Part shown: one piece after another, positions 34,846-45,904 of the stretch
How positions within the stretch are numbered: the stretch's first letter is position 1
How the letters are laid out: each line of letters begins with the position of its first letter
Source of the DNA: Myxococcota bacterium
Lineage (GTDB): Bacteria; Myxococcota_A; Bradymonadia; UBA7976; UBA1532
Assembly: GCA_023150895.1 (NCBI GenBank)
Contig: JAKLJY010000032.1
Location: 1-64,000 of the forward strand
Direction: 5' to 3'
DNA: 64,000 bases
The notes under the pieces: generated by a model
What the model was told of the DNA's origin: nothing
The model's database searches: none
What the model saw: the letters and a program-made list of their open reading frames with translations, nothing else
Position numbers and translations under genes: made by a program

Positions 34846-36306
34846 TCAGCCGGGCGCCATGGCCCCGAGGAGCGTCCGCAGGTACTGGGGGTCGTGGGCG
34901 GCCCGAGCGGCGACGTCGAGGGAGACGAGGCCGTCTTTGACCGCGCGGGACAGGCTCAGGTCGAACGGCACGTTGCCGTCCTTGAGGGTCGTCTGGAGCT
35001 GACTGGCGAAGAGGTGCGTCTTGCGGTCGCGGACGAGGTTGGAGAACGCGTAATTGAGGCGCACGACCTCCAGAATGGGGACCCGACCCTTGCCGTCGAC
35101 GGTGGGCAGCAAGCGCTGCGTGACGACGCCTCGCAAGACGTCCGAGAGCTGAATGCGGACCTGCCCCTGCTGATGCTGCGGGAAGACGTCGATGATGCGG
35201 TCGATGGCCTGGGTCGCCGAGCCGGAGTGCAGCGTCGAGAAGACCAGGTGCCCGGTCTCGGCCGCGGTGAGCGCAGCGGCGATGGTGTCGAGGTCTCGCA
35301 TTTCGCCGACCAGAATGACGTCCGGGCACTCCCGCAGGGCGGCGCGAAGGCCCTGGGAGAACGACTCGACGTGGACCCCGACCTCGCGCTGGTGCACGAG
35401 GCTGCGCTGCGGTCGGAACAGGTGCTCGATGGGGTCCTCGAGCGTGATGATGTGTCGGGCCTGCGTGCGGTTGAGGTGTTCGATCAACACCGCCAACGTC
35501 GTGGACTTGCCCGCACCGGTCGGGCCGACGACCAGAATCAGCCCGTGCGGTTGGTCGGTCATGGTCAGAAGGTCCGCCGGCAGGTGCAGCGTCGCGAGCT
35601 CGGGGATGCGGTCCCAGATGGGCCGAAACGCCGCGGCGATGCCTCGAAGCTGGCGGAAGACGTTGGCGCGAAACCGATGCGTGCGCTCGCCGTCGACGAT
35701 CTCCACGGCGAGATCGGCGCTGCCCTCGACCTCGAGCTCACGACGGCGCGTCTGGGTGAACGTCGCACCGAGCCCGCCGAGGATGGCCTCGTCCGAGAAC
35801 GTGGCGCCCGGCACCGTGACGAGCTCGCCCGCGAGGCGGACGGTGGCCGGCGCACCGCCCGAGAGGATCACGTCCGAGGCGCCCCGATGCCAGGCGGCAC
35901 GCAGGAGGCCCGGGATGGTGTCCGTCGGCCAGCCGCCCGACCCGCCGCCCGAAACGCTCCCGGTGTCCACGGACGCGGTCGCCAGGGCAGCCGAGGGCGC
36001 CTCGTTCGAGGTCGGTCGAAACGCGATGGCCGTGCCCTCCGGCAGAAGCCGGATGCGGAAGTCGAAACGACCGGCGGCCGTCTCGTACCGGCCGTCGTGC
36101 AGTCCGCGGGCGTAGAGGGCGTTGCGGTCGGCCTCCAGGACGAGGAAGTCCACGAGCGCCGCGACCTCGGCCGTCGTCAGTGGCGGGCCGGGCAGGGGGG
36201 ACGGCCGCCGGTCGACGAAGAGCACGGGCGCCTGTTCCGCGCGGAGCTGGAGCGAGTCGGCGCCCCGGTCGAGGGCTTGTCGGAGCAGTTCGGCGAGCGT
36301 AGCCAT
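34846..36306 (-). CDS. PilT-like type IV pilus retraction ATPase with duplicated N-terminal domain
   Basis: The protein has 486 residues against about 350-370 for usual PilT. The ATPase core is intact: Walker A GPTGAGKSTT (261-270), the Asp box around TLEDPIEH, Walker B with catalytic glutamate E335 in ILVGEMRD, and the His box STLHS. The C-terminal QRLLP block typical of PilT follows. Before it, the regulatory N domain occurs twice: residues about 6-98 and 132-229 share LLRxAxxRGAxxxxL at the start and I/RAxFRPx at the end, joined by a Ser/Gly linker. By family it depolymerises pilin for twitching or related movement. No other pil genes are in the window. Confidence 0.9.
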   Translation of the reverse strand: MATLAELLRQALDRGADSLQLRAEQAPVLFVDRRPSPLPGPPLTTAEVAALVDFLVLEADRNALYARGLHDGRYETAAGRFDFRIRLLPEGTAIAFRPTSNEAPSAALATASVDTGSVSGGGSGGWPTDTIPGLLRAAWHRGASDVILSGGAPATVRLAGELVTVPGATFSDEAILGGLGATFTQTRRRELEVEGSADLAVEIVDGERTHRFRANVFRQLRGIAAAFRPIWDRIPELATLHLPADLLTMTDQPHGLILVVGPTGAGKSTTLAVLIEHLNRTQARHIITLEDPIEHLFRPQRSLVHQREVGVHVESFSQGLRAALRECPDVILVGEMRDLDTIAAALTAAETGHLVFSTLHSGSATQAIDRIIDVFPQHQQGQVRIQLSDVLRGVVTQRLLPTVDGKGRVPILEVVRLNYAFSNLVRDRKTHLFASQLQTTLKDGNVPFDLSLSRAVKDGLVSLDVAARAAHDPQYLRTLLGAMAPG

Positions 36307-36337
36307 GGCGAGACGTTCCGACGGCGCCCGCCGCGGA

Positions 36338-36766
36338 TCAAGACGCTCGTGTCGGAATCCGCGCCATCAGGGCGACGAGCCCGAGCCAGACCACCGCCGC
36401 GGCGACGCGCGGCCATCCGCCGGGCAAAAAGAACGCGGCGCTGAAGGCGAGCCCGACGGTGAACATGGCCCCGAAGACGAGCTTCTGCTGCAGGGTCAGG
36501 CTGCGATGGCGGTACCACGCCTGCACCGGCGGACCGAGATAGCGGTGGTTCACGAGCCAGCGATGGAAGCGGGCGGAGCTTCGGGCATAGCAGGCCGCCG
36601 CCAGGATGAGGAACGGAACGGTGGGCAACACCGGCAACAGCGCGCCGAGGAGTCCCAAGCCGAGCGCCACGTGACCGAGTCCGTGTACGAGCCACCGCGT
36701 GAACCGGCCGGGGAGGGGGCGGAAGTCGGCTTCGGGCGGCAGCGCGGCGGGCGGGTTCGGGGTCAA
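36338..36766 (-). CDS. YbaN-like (DUF454) inner-membrane protein
   Basis: The protein has 142 residues with three membrane helices. The diagnostic DUF454 block is LGLLGALLPVLPTVPFLILAAACYARSS, followed by RFHRWLVNH, as in E. coli YbaN. The function is unknown. I chose the TTG at 36766 because GAGAAGG precedes it closely. A TTG at 36826 would add 20 residues but has no ribosome-binding site and would crowd the divergent OPT gene. It lies 31 bases before the PilT-like gene in the direction of transcription and probably shares a transcript with it. Confidence 0.8.
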   Translation of the reverse strand: MTPNPPAALPPEADFRPLPGRFTRWLVHGLGHVALGLGLLGALLPVLPTVPFLILAAACYARSSARFHRWLVNHRYLGPPVQAWYRHRSLTLQQKLVFGAMFTVGLAFSAAFFLPGGWPRVAAAVVWLGLVALMARIPTRAS

Positions 36767-36846
36767 GGGGCCTTCTCGGGTTCTCGGGCGTAGATTCGAC
36801 GCTGCACACCGCCTGGGGGTTGCCAAGGGGGCGGCGGCGGGATTTC

Positions 36847-39126
<2,280 letters not shown>

Positions 39127-39130
39127 GCCC

Positions 39131-40294
39131 TCACGGAACGAGCGAGAAACAGTAGATGCCGCCGTAGCCGCCGCCGGAGCCGACGGTGTTCGAGTCGCGC
39201 ATCGGCGGGCCCATCTCGATGAGGTTCACACCGGGCGCGCAGCCGGATTCGTCCAGGGACGACATCCAATGGGCCATGGAGCCATCGCCTCCGCCGGGGC
39301 CGGGCGGGCGACCGCCCCCGCCCCCGCCACCGCCGCCGAAGCGGGGCCAGGAGTGGCCGACCCGGGGATACCCCTCGACGGCCTGATTGCCGCTGTTGGC
39401 CGTCCAGTCGAGGCAGGTCGCCATCGGGCCGTAGAGCTGGCCGTTCTCGTTCGTGCCCGTCAGCGTGTCGTGGTTGTCGACCTCGGGCTGGGTAGGATCC
39501 GGCCGGTGGTTCGGGACGCCGTCCTCATTGGGGAAGTCGTTGACGATCGCCGGATCGGCGCCGATGGGGCGCTCGGACATGATGCTCGCCCGGTCGGCGG
39601 CAAGGAGCCGGCCAAGGCGGTCGTACCAGGGGCCCTCGCCGATCCGGTCGATGGCGTGCACCACCATGCCGTTGCCGTCGTCCGTCGCGCTGAGAAAGGC
39701 GCGCCACGGCTTGCGGCCGGCCCCGGGCATGCTGTGTTCGGCGATCTCGGCACAGATCTTGTCGGCGCCGCGGAGTCCGGCGCCCGGACCCTCTTCGCCG
39801 TAGCGAAGGTCCCCGCCGAAGCCGGCCGGGCTGCCCGAGAGCACCTGCATCGCCCGCAGGCTCGTCACGAAGAAGCTGAAGGGCTCGAGGGGCGGGGGCG
39901 CCTCGCCGCCGGCGCCGCCTTCCCCGCCGGTGCCACCCGCGCCACCCGCGCCACCGTTGGCGGGCTCTCCGCCCGGAGCGGGCTCGCCCCCCTCGCCGCC
40001 GGGGGATGCGGTGCCCCCGATCGCTTCACCACCGGTGCCCCCTCCGGCAGGCGTCCCACCGGTCTCGGCTCCACCGGTCGCAGAGCCGCCTCCGCCCGGC
40101 GAACCGCCGGCCGCGCCGCCGCTGTGACCGCCGCCTGCGGACCCACCGGCGGCGCCCCCGGCGGACTGTTCACCGGCGTCGACGTCGGGGTCGACGCCGG
40201 CGTCGGTCGTGCATGCGAGCGCGAGTGCGCCTGCGAGGGGCAGCACGAAGGTCAGCCGTCGGTCGAGCCGGCCTGGGCGCGAGGGTCGGGTCAT
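39131..40294 (-). CDS. Gly-rich linker lipoprotein with DUF1554-like C-terminal domain
   Basis: The protein has 387 residues. An N-terminal signal ends at ALALAC (C28, an imperfect lipobox). Residues about 40-135 are a Gly/Ala/Ser linker with repeated GGxGG or GGA units. The C-terminal about 250 residues contain FSFFVTSLRAMQVLSG, GADKICAEIA, RAFLSAT and DWTANSG, resembling the DUF1554/C-type-lectin-like or endostatin-like domains found on surface lipoproteins. A second Gly run (nine Gly in ten) lies near residue 330. It is probably an outer-surface protein held off the membrane by the linker. It shares orientation with the lipoprotein gene upstream (130-base gap with no clear signal). Confidence 0.7.
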   Translation of the reverse strand: MTRPSRPGRLDRRLTFVLPLAGALALACTTDAGVDPDVDAGEQSAGGAAGGSAGGGHSGGAAGGSPGGGGSATGGAETGGTPAGGGTGGEAIGGTASPGGEGGEPAPGGEPANGGAGGAGGTGGEGGAGGEAPPPLEPFSFFVTSLRAMQVLSGSPAGFGGDLRYGEEGPGAGLRGADKICAEIAEHSMPGAGRKPWRAFLSATDDGNGMVVHAIDRIGEGPWYDRLGRLLAADRASIMSERPIGADPAIVNDFPNEDGVPNHRPDPTQPEVDNHDTLTGTNENGQLYGPMATCLDWTANSGNQAVEGYPRVGHSWPRFGGGGGGGGGRPPGPGGGDGSMAHWMSSLDESGCAPGVNLIEMGPPMRDSNTVGSGGGYGGIYCFSLVP

Positions 40295-40424
40295 GGGAGC
40301 ACTTCCTTGGGTCGAGCGTCCGGCGAGGGACGCAGTCTGTGGCGAAAAACGTCATCGGTCGGAGACCGGTCGTCGGGCGACGGCGCCGAGAGGGCACTCT
40401 GGGGTCTCCGAGGACCCTCGGCAA

Positions 40425-41582
40425 CTACTGACATTGCAGGTCCGGCTGACAGGTGGTCCCCGCGGGACAGTCTTCGTCCGCGGTGCAGGACGTCAGGCCG
40501 GGGATGACGACCGCCTGCTCCACCGTCGAGAGAAGCCAGAGATCCACGCGCCCCGGCGCAATCACCGCGCTGCCGCTGGCGCGACGGGTCACGATGACCG
40601 TCGGAAAGCCGGCGGCCCCGAGGCTTCGCAACGCGTCGAGCAACGCCGCCGGGAGCGTCAGGCTGCCGGTATCCTGAACTTCGCACTCGATCTTGCCGTT
40701 GCTGCCGCCGTGATGGCTGATGTCGAGGCGGACGAGGACCTCCGACCGGCCGGCCATGGCCGGCGGCGTCCAGGTCAACGTGCCCGCTGCGCCCGCGACG
40801 AGCTCGAGGGGCGGACTGGTGAGCGAGAGCGTCGCGATGCCGGTGGCGGCCAGCGAGAAGGGGCCGACACCGGACGGGCCGCCCGCCGCGTCGAACTGCA
40901 CGGGCGTGCCCTCGTCGAAGGGCGGATAGGGGAGCCCGGAGCGCTGGTAGTTCGAGGCCACGGCCTCCACGGTGAAGACCGTCTCACCGGGCGAAGCTTC
41001 GAGGCCGGTGACGGTGACGGGACCGACGTCGAGCGCCGTGGGGTAGGGCTGACAGACGTCGTCGTCGACACACGCAGCGCTCCCGCCACACGGCGTTTCA
41101 CAGAACGGGACGCTCGGCGTCAGCAGGCGACAGCCCCCGTCCGCAGCGACCTCCGTCCAGCGGACGAGCTCCGGTGTCGGGCCATCCTGGACGCGACCGA
41201 AGATGCTCGTCTGCGCGAACACCTCCGGTGTGATGGCGGTGGCGGCGGCGGCCGGCGTCAGGAGCACCTGGAACGCCCCCACGAGCACGTCGGGATCACC
41301 CCGCGCGACGTCCGGGGTGGGGGCCGCGTCGATCGGCGGGCCGAGCTCGGAGACGGGCGCGCCGTCGGACGGCGTGCCGGCGTCGACGGGAGACCCTCCC
41401 GCGGCGGTGGCGTCCTGCGCGCCGGCTGCGTCGGGGTCGAGCGCAGGTGCGCCGCCGGTGGCGTCGGCGGGTGGCCCGCCATCCGCGCCGGGGGCCGAGT
41501 CGCCGCCATTCGAGCTGCAGGCGGCGAGGCAGAGGGTCAGGGCGGCGAGCGCGCCGCGGCCATGTCGGGCCGGTTCAGTCAT
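40425..41582 (-). CDS. Putative surface lipoprotein
   Basis: The protein has 385 residues with signal peptide and lipobox LAAC (C22), then an Asp/Ala/Pro/Gly-rich linker (about 25-95). The globular part contains CRLLTPSVPFCETPCGGSAACVDDDVCQPYP, a CxxDxxC cysteine cluster, and a beta-rich region (about 185-330). The C-terminus repeats the pattern CTADEDCPAGTTCQPDLQC. Such EGF-like cysteine clusters are frequent in myxobacterial lipoproteins. I do not recognise the beta domain and no enzyme motif is visible. Cysteine content after the lipid anchor is high, suggesting disulfides. Confidence 0.7.
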   Translation of the reverse strand: MTEPARHGRGALAALTLCLAACSSNGGDSAPGADGGPPADATGGAPALDPDAAGAQDATAAGGSPVDAGTPSDGAPVSELGPPIDAAPTPDVARGDPDVLVGAFQVLLTPAAAATAITPEVFAQTSIFGRVQDGPTPELVRWTEVAADGGCRLLTPSVPFCETPCGGSAACVDDDVCQPYPTALDVGPVTVTGLEASPGETVFTVEAVASNYQRSGLPYPPFDEGTPVQFDAAGGPSGVGPFSLAATGIATLSLTSPPLELVAGAAGTLTWTPPAMAGRSEVLVRLDISHHGGSNGKIECEVQDTGSLTLPAALLDALRSLGAAGFPTVIVTRRASGSAVIAPGRVDLWLLSTVEQAVVIPGLTSCTADEDCPAGTTCQPDLQCQ

Positions 41583-41595
41583 GGTTGGCAGCCAA

Positions 41596-41608
41596 GCACG
41601 ATTCGTGC
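41596..41608. promoter_or_regulatory. Short palindrome upstream of the lipoprotein gene
   Basis: GCACGA and TCGTGC are separated by one base, 14 bases before the leftward ATG at 41582. It could be an operator or transcript hairpin; the element is short and occurs in GC-rich DNA. Confidence 0.3.
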
Positions 41609-41709
41609 CGATTGCAAATGTGGCAGTTTGCGCACATTGCGGTCACGCCGGCGCGACAGGGGCGTCGCGGCTGACAAGCGGCGTTGACGCCTGCCGGCCG
41701 CGGCCTGCA

Positions 41710-41738
41710 TTGACACCCCTCCCGGCCTGGGGTATTGG
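41710..41738 (+). promoter_or_regulatory. Sigma-70-type promoter of the liv operon
   Basis: A perfect TTGACA (41710-41715) and TATTGG (41733-41738) are 17 bases apart, 51 bases before the livJ-like ATG. GGAGGGG just before the ATG is a strong ribosome-binding site. Confidence 0.65.
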
Positions 41739-41789
41739 CCACACCCACACGGCCTGCCGTCTGCGATTCTCCTTTGCCTGGAGGGGTTC

Positions 41790-43031
41790 ATGCGATCCGA
41801 CACCCGCGCCCCGGGTCCCTGGTCCGTTCTCTTCTCGACGCTCGCCCTCGGCCTCGGGCCCCTGGTCCTCGGCGGCTGCGACAAAATGCGCGGCGGGAGC
41901 GAAACCGCAAAGGGCCCCGGGCCCGCGTCGGAGGCCAAGGGCGGCGAAGCGAAACCCGACGCGCCCGGCGGCGACACCATTCTCATCGGCGAGTTCGGCT
42001 CGCTGACGGGCTCCGAGGCGACGTTCGGTCAGTCGACCCACAACGGCATCATGCTCGCCGTCGACGAGATCAATCAGGCCGGCGGCGTGAAGGGCAAGAA
42101 GCTCGCCGTCAAGACCTACGACGATCAGGGCAAGTCGCAGGAGGCCGGCACCGTGGTGACGCGCCTGATCACCGAGGACAAGGTCGTCGCCATCCTCGGT
42201 GAGGTCGCGTCGTCGCTCTCCCTCGCCGGGGGCCGGGTGGCGCAGCAGTACGGCATCCCGATGATCAGCCCCTCGTCGACGAACCCGCAGGTCACGCAAA
42301 TCGGCGACATGATCTTCCGGGTGTGTTTCATCGACCCGTACCAGGGCTTCGTCATGGCGAAGTTCACGCGCGAGAACCTGAAGTTCGGCAAGGTGGCCGT
42401 GCTCTACGATCAGGCGCAGGCCTACTCGAAGGGCCTGAAGGACGATTTCATCAAGTCTTTCAAGGAGATGGGCGGCGAGATCGTCTCCGAGCAGGCCTAC
42501 ACCGGCGGTGACCAGGACTTCTCGGCGCAGCTGACGACGATCAAGGGCACGAGCCCCGAGGCCATCTTCCTGCCCGGCTACTACACGGACGTCGGCAACG
42601 TGGCGCTGCAGGCCCGGAAGCTCGGCGTCAACGCCACGCTCCTCGGCGGCGACGGCTGGGACTCCGCCAAACTCACCGAGATCGGTGGGGCGGCCATCGA
42701 GGGGGCCTACTACTCGAACCACTACTCCCACGAGGAGCAGCGGCCCGAGGTGCAGGCGTTCGTGAAGAAGTACCAGGCCAAATTCAGCCAGGTGCCCGAC
42801 GGTCTCGCGGCGCTCGGTTACGACTCCGCGCGCTTGCTGGCCGAGGCCATGGGCCGGTCGCCGAGCCTCGGCGGCAAGGACCTCGCCGCCGCCCTCGCCG
42901 CGACCCGCGACTTCAAGGGCGTGACTGGTGTCATCAGCATCGACGCGGAGCGCAACGCCAAGAAGCCCGCGGTCATTCTGCAGGTGAAGGGCGGCAAGCC
43001 GACCTACAGCGCCACGGTCGCGCCGAACTGA
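41790..43031 (+). CDS. livJ: Branched-chain amino-acid-type ABC transporter, substrate-binding lipoprotein
   Basis: The protein has 413 residues. The signal peptide ends in a good lipobox LGGC (C30), followed by a Lys/Glu/Gly linker. The LivJ/Leu-binding fold (PF13458) is clear: ILIGEFGSLTGSEATFGQS, GIMLAVDEINQAGGVKGKKL, YDDQGKSQEAG, PMISPSSTNPQVTQ and SFKEMGGEIVSEQAYTGGD. It delivers substrate to the LivHM permeases encoded next. The Leu/Ile/Val preference is inferred from the family, and other amides or amino acids are possible. A consensus promoter precedes it. Confidence 0.92.
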   Translation: MRSDTRAPGPWSVLFSTLALGLGPLVLGGCDKMRGGSETAKGPGPASEAKGGEAKPDAPGGDTILIGEFGSLTGSEATFGQSTHNGIMLAVDEINQAGGVKGKKLAVKTYDDQGKSQEAGTVVTRLITEDKVVAILGEVASSLSLAGGRVAQQYGIPMISPSSTNPQVTQIGDMIFRVCFIDPYQGFVMAKFTRENLKFGKVAVLYDQAQAYSKGLKDDFIKSFKEMGGEIVSEQAYTGGDQDFSAQLTTIKGTSPEAIFLPGYYTDVGNVALQARKLGVNATLLGGDGWDSAKLTEIGGAAIEGAYYSNHYSHEEQRPEVQAFVKKYQAKFSQVPDGLAALGYDSARLLAEAMGRSPSLGGKDLAAALAATRDFKGVTGVISIDAERNAKKPAVILQVKGGKPTYSATVAPN

Positions 43032-43044
43032 GGCCTTCGCGTCG

Positions 43045-43977
43045 ATGACGAAGCTGCTGCAGACCCTCTTCGACGGGTTGGCCGTCGGGAGCCTCTACGC
43101 GCTGATCGCGCTGGGCTACACGATGGTCTACGGCATCTTGCAGTTCATCAATTTCGCCCACAGCGACGTCTTCATGACCGGCGCCTGGGTGGCCTACGTC
43201 GTGGCCGCGACGGCCGGCTGGGCCGCGCTCGGCGGGGACGCCCCCCCTCTGTACGCGGGGCTGTTCACGCTTTTCGCCTCGATGCTTTTCTGTGCGATCC
43301 TGGGCTTCGGGATCGAACGGCTGGCCTATCGGCCGCTGCGCAAGGCGCCCCGCCTGAACGTCCTGATCACGGCCATCGGCATCTCGCTGTTTCTGGAGAA
43401 CATCGGTCAGCGACCGGAGCTCTTCGGCACGCAGCCGCAGAAGATGCCGCAGCTCTTGCCCGACACGACGCTCTTCACGATCGCCGACGTCAACTTCCGC
43501 GTCGTCGATCTGACGGTCATCGCGGTCGCCCTGGTGCTCATGGCCGTGTTGCAGTGGCTGGTCTTTCATACTCGTCTCGGCCGGGCCATGCGTGCCGTCT
43601 CGCACAACTTCTCCGTCGCGTCCCTCATGGGCATCAACGTCGACGCGGTGATCTCGTTCACGTTCGTCGTCGGCTCGGCGATGGCCGCGGCGGCCGGCTT
43701 TCTCTACGTCATGAAATACCCCGGCGCGCTGAAGCAGCCGGCGGACAGCACCTGGATCCTGCTCGGTCTCAAGTGTTTCGTCGCCGCGGTGATCGGCGGC
43801 ATCGGCAACGTCCGCGGGGCGATGCTCGGCGGCGTCCTCATCGGTCTGATGGAGATGTTCGGGGCGGCGTATCTCTCCCCGCACATGCGCGACATCTACG
43901 TCTTCTCGCTGCTCATCATCGTCCTGCTCGTGCGGCCGGCCGGCCTGCTCGGCCGCGCCACGGTGGAGAAGGTCTGA
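43045..43977 (+). CDS. livH: Branched-chain amino-acid-type ABC transporter permease LivH
   Basis: The 310-residue protein has eight membrane helices. Family blocks are LALIALGYTMVYGILQFINFAHSD in spirit (positions about 15-38), RPLRKAPRLNVLITAIGISLF, and the EAA-like cytoplasmic loop with GRAMRAVSHN followed by ASLMGINVD. GGIGNVRGAMLGGVLIG closes the core. It forms the channel together with LivM, whose ATG overlaps its stop (TGATG). Confidence 0.93.
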   Translation: MTKLLQTLFDGLAVGSLYALIALGYTMVYGILQFINFAHSDVFMTGAWVAYVVAATAGWAALGGDAPPLYAGLFTLFASMLFCAILGFGIERLAYRPLRKAPRLNVLITAIGISLFLENIGQRPELFGTQPQKMPQLLPDTTLFTIADVNFRVVDLTVIAVALVLMAVLQWLVFHTRLGRAMRAVSHNFSVASLMGINVDAVISFTFVVGSAMAAAAGFLYVMKYPGALKQPADSTWILLGLKCFVAAVIGGIGNVRGAMLGGVLIGLMEMFGAAYLSPHMRDIYVFSLLIIVLLVRPAGLLGRATVEKV

Positions 43978-45080
43978 TGCTCGGTGCACGCGCGGCGGCG
44001 CTCCGCCCGGGCTACGGTTTCGTCCTGAGTCGCGCCGTCGGCCCTTTCGGGGCGTTTCTGGCGCTCGCGTTCGTGATGCAGCTCGTCGTGGTCCCCTGGG
44101 CCGGGCCGTTCTACGAGAAGCTCCTGATGGACATCGGCATCAACTGCCTGCTGGCCGTCTCGCTGAACCTCGTCAACGGCTTCACGGGTCAGTTCTCCAT
44201 CGGACACGCCGGGTTCATGGCCGTCGGCGGCTACGTCGCGGGGGCCGTCACCTACTACGGGTCGTTCGTCCTGTGGGGCAGCCCGGCAGTGCACGGCGGG
44301 TTCCTGGGCGGCGGCGATCTTCTCTTCCTCGCGGGCTGCCTCGTCGGTGGCCTCTTTTCCGCGGGGGCGGGCTACCTCGTCGGTTTGCCGTCGCTGCGCC
44401 TGCGGGGCGACTACCTCGCCATCGTGACGCTCGGGTTCGGTGAGATTCTGCGGGTGCTGCTCCAGCAGACGAACGACGTCATCTTCGTCCCGGCGCAGAT
44501 CGAGGCGGCCACCCCCTGGCAGATGGCGACGGCCCTCGGTGGGGCGCTCGGGTTCAGCGGCATCCCGTTCTATACGACGGTCTTCTGGGTCTTCGTCATG
44601 CTCGGCCTGTTGCTCATCGTGGCGTTTCGCTTGAAGGAGTCGAGCGAAGGGCGCGCGTTTCTCTCGATCCGCGAAAACGAGATCGCCGCCGAGGCCATGG
44701 GCATCGATACGACGCGCTACAAGGTCCGGGCGTTCGTCCTCGCGGCGTTCTTCGCCGGCATCGCGGGGGCGCTGTTCGCCCACGAGACGGGCACGACGCT
44801 GAACCCGCGCGAGCTCGGCTTTCAGAAGAGCTTCGACATCGTGATCATGGTCGTGCTCGGGGGCATGGGCTCCATCTCGGGGGCGCTCGTGGCGGCCGTG
44901 CTGCTGACGGTCCTGCCGGAGTTCCTGCGCGAGTTCGCGGATTGGCGCCTGGTCATCTACGCGCTGTCGTTGATCATCATGATGCGCTTCCGGCCGCAGG
45001 GCCTCTTCGGCATTCGTGAGATCTGGGAACTCTGGCGCAAGCCGCCGGGCGCCTCGCCCGCCGGGAGGGGGGCGTCATGA
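43977..45080 (+). CDS. livM: Branched-chain amino-acid-type ABC transporter permease LivM
   Basis: The 367-residue protein has about ten membrane helices. LNLVNGFTGQFSIGHAGFMAVGGY, LPSLRLRGDYLAIVTLGFGEI, SIRENEIAAEAMGIDTTRYKVRAFVL and VVLGGMGSISGALV are standard LivM blocks. The stop overlaps the LivG ATG by four bases. Confidence 0.94.
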   Translation: MLGARAAALRPGYGFVLSRAVGPFGAFLALAFVMQLVVVPWAGPFYEKLLMDIGINCLLAVSLNLVNGFTGQFSIGHAGFMAVGGYVAGAVTYYGSFVLWGSPAVHGGFLGGGDLLFLAGCLVGGLFSAGAGYLVGLPSLRLRGDYLAIVTLGFGEILRVLLQQTNDVIFVPAQIEAATPWQMATALGGALGFSGIPFYTTVFWVFVMLGLLLIVAFRLKESSEGRAFLSIRENEIAAEAMGIDTTRYKVRAFVLAAFFAGIAGALFAHETGTTLNPRELGFQKSFDIVIMVVLGGMGSISGALVAAVLLTVLPEFLREFADWRLVIYALSLIIMMRFRPQGLFGIREIWELWRKPPGASPAGRGAS

Positions 45081-45904
45081 CCGCGCCCATCCTGGACGTC
45101 CGGGCGATCTCCATCGCGTTTGGCGGGCTGAAGGCGGTCACCGACTTCTCGCTCTCGCTGCCGGCCGGTGCCCTCCAGGGGCTGATCGGCCCGAACGGCG
45201 CCGGCAAGACGACGGTCTTCAACCTTCTGACGGGGGTGTACCGCCCGCAGACCGGGGAGATTCACCTCGACGGGCGGCGCGTGGACGGCCTCAAACCGAA
45301 TCGCATCGCCGCGGCGGGACTGGCGCGTACGTTCCAGAACATCCGGCTTTTCGGGGATCTGACGGTGCTCGACAACGTGCGGGTCGCCTGCCACGTTCGC
45401 GCCGAGACGGGTCTTGCCGCCGCCATCTTCCGCACGCGGGCGCACTACGGGGAAGAGGCCGCCATCCGCGAGCGGGCGCTGTCTTTGCTCGAGATCTTCG
45501 GACTCTCGCACCGGGCCGGCGAGTACGCCCGCAACCTGCCCTACGGCGATCAGCGCCGCCTGGAGATTGCGCGGGCCCTGGCGACGGGGCCGAAAGTCCT
45601 CCTGCTCGACGAACCGGCGGCGGGCATGAACCCGCAGGAGAAGCGGGCGCTCGCCGATCTCATCGCCCTCGTCCGGCGTCAGTTCGGGCTGACGGTGCTG
45701 CTGATCGAACACGACATGGGCCTGGTCATGAACATCTGCGAGGCGATCACGGTGATCGACCACGGCGTGACCATCGCCCGGGGCACGCCGGCCGAGGTTC
45801 AGGCCGATCCCGCGGTCATCGAGGCCTACCTCGGCGCGCCGGACGAGCCACCGCCTGCATCCGCGCCCGCGCCCGCGCCCGACTCAGCGAAAGCCGACCC
45901 CTGA
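45077..45904 (+). CDS. livG: Branched-chain amino-acid-type ABC transporter ATPase LivG
   Basis: The 275-residue ATPase has Walker A GPNGAGKTT (about 37-45), the LivG-specific ARTFQNIRLF, a degenerate signature NLPYGDQRRLEIARAL as usual in LivG, Walker B LLLDEPAAGMNPQEK, and the H-loop IEHDMG. The last 20 residues are a Pro/Ala tail with repeated Ala-Pro. It works as a heterodimer with LivF. Confidence 0.95.
   Translation: MTAPILDVRAISIAFGGLKAVTDFSLSLPAGALQGLIGPNGAGKTTVFNLLTGVYRPQTGEIHLDGRRVDGLKPNRIAAAGLARTFQNIRLFGDLTVLDNVRVACHVRAETGLAAAIFRTRAHYGEEAAIRERALSLLEIFGLSHRAGEYARNLPYGDQRRLEIARALATGPKVLLLDEPAAGMNPQEKRALADLIALVRRQFGLTVLLIEHDMGLVMNICEAITVIDHGVTIARGTPAEVQADPAVIEAYLGAPDEPPPASAPAPAPDSAKADP

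Noticed and set aside
33829-36444. Plus-strand open frame opposite the TraB-family and PilT-like genes
   Set aside because: It lacks any motif, while the minus strand has Walker A/B and TraB motifs.
36767-36826. Longer TTG start for the YbaN-like protein
   Set aside because: No ribosome-binding site is present and it would leave only 20 bases to the divergent transporter gene.
39850-40200. Short GC-rich tandem repeats that could suggest a CRISPR-like array
   Set aside because: They are in-frame Gly/Ala/Ser codons of a lipoprotein linker with no regular repeat and spacer.
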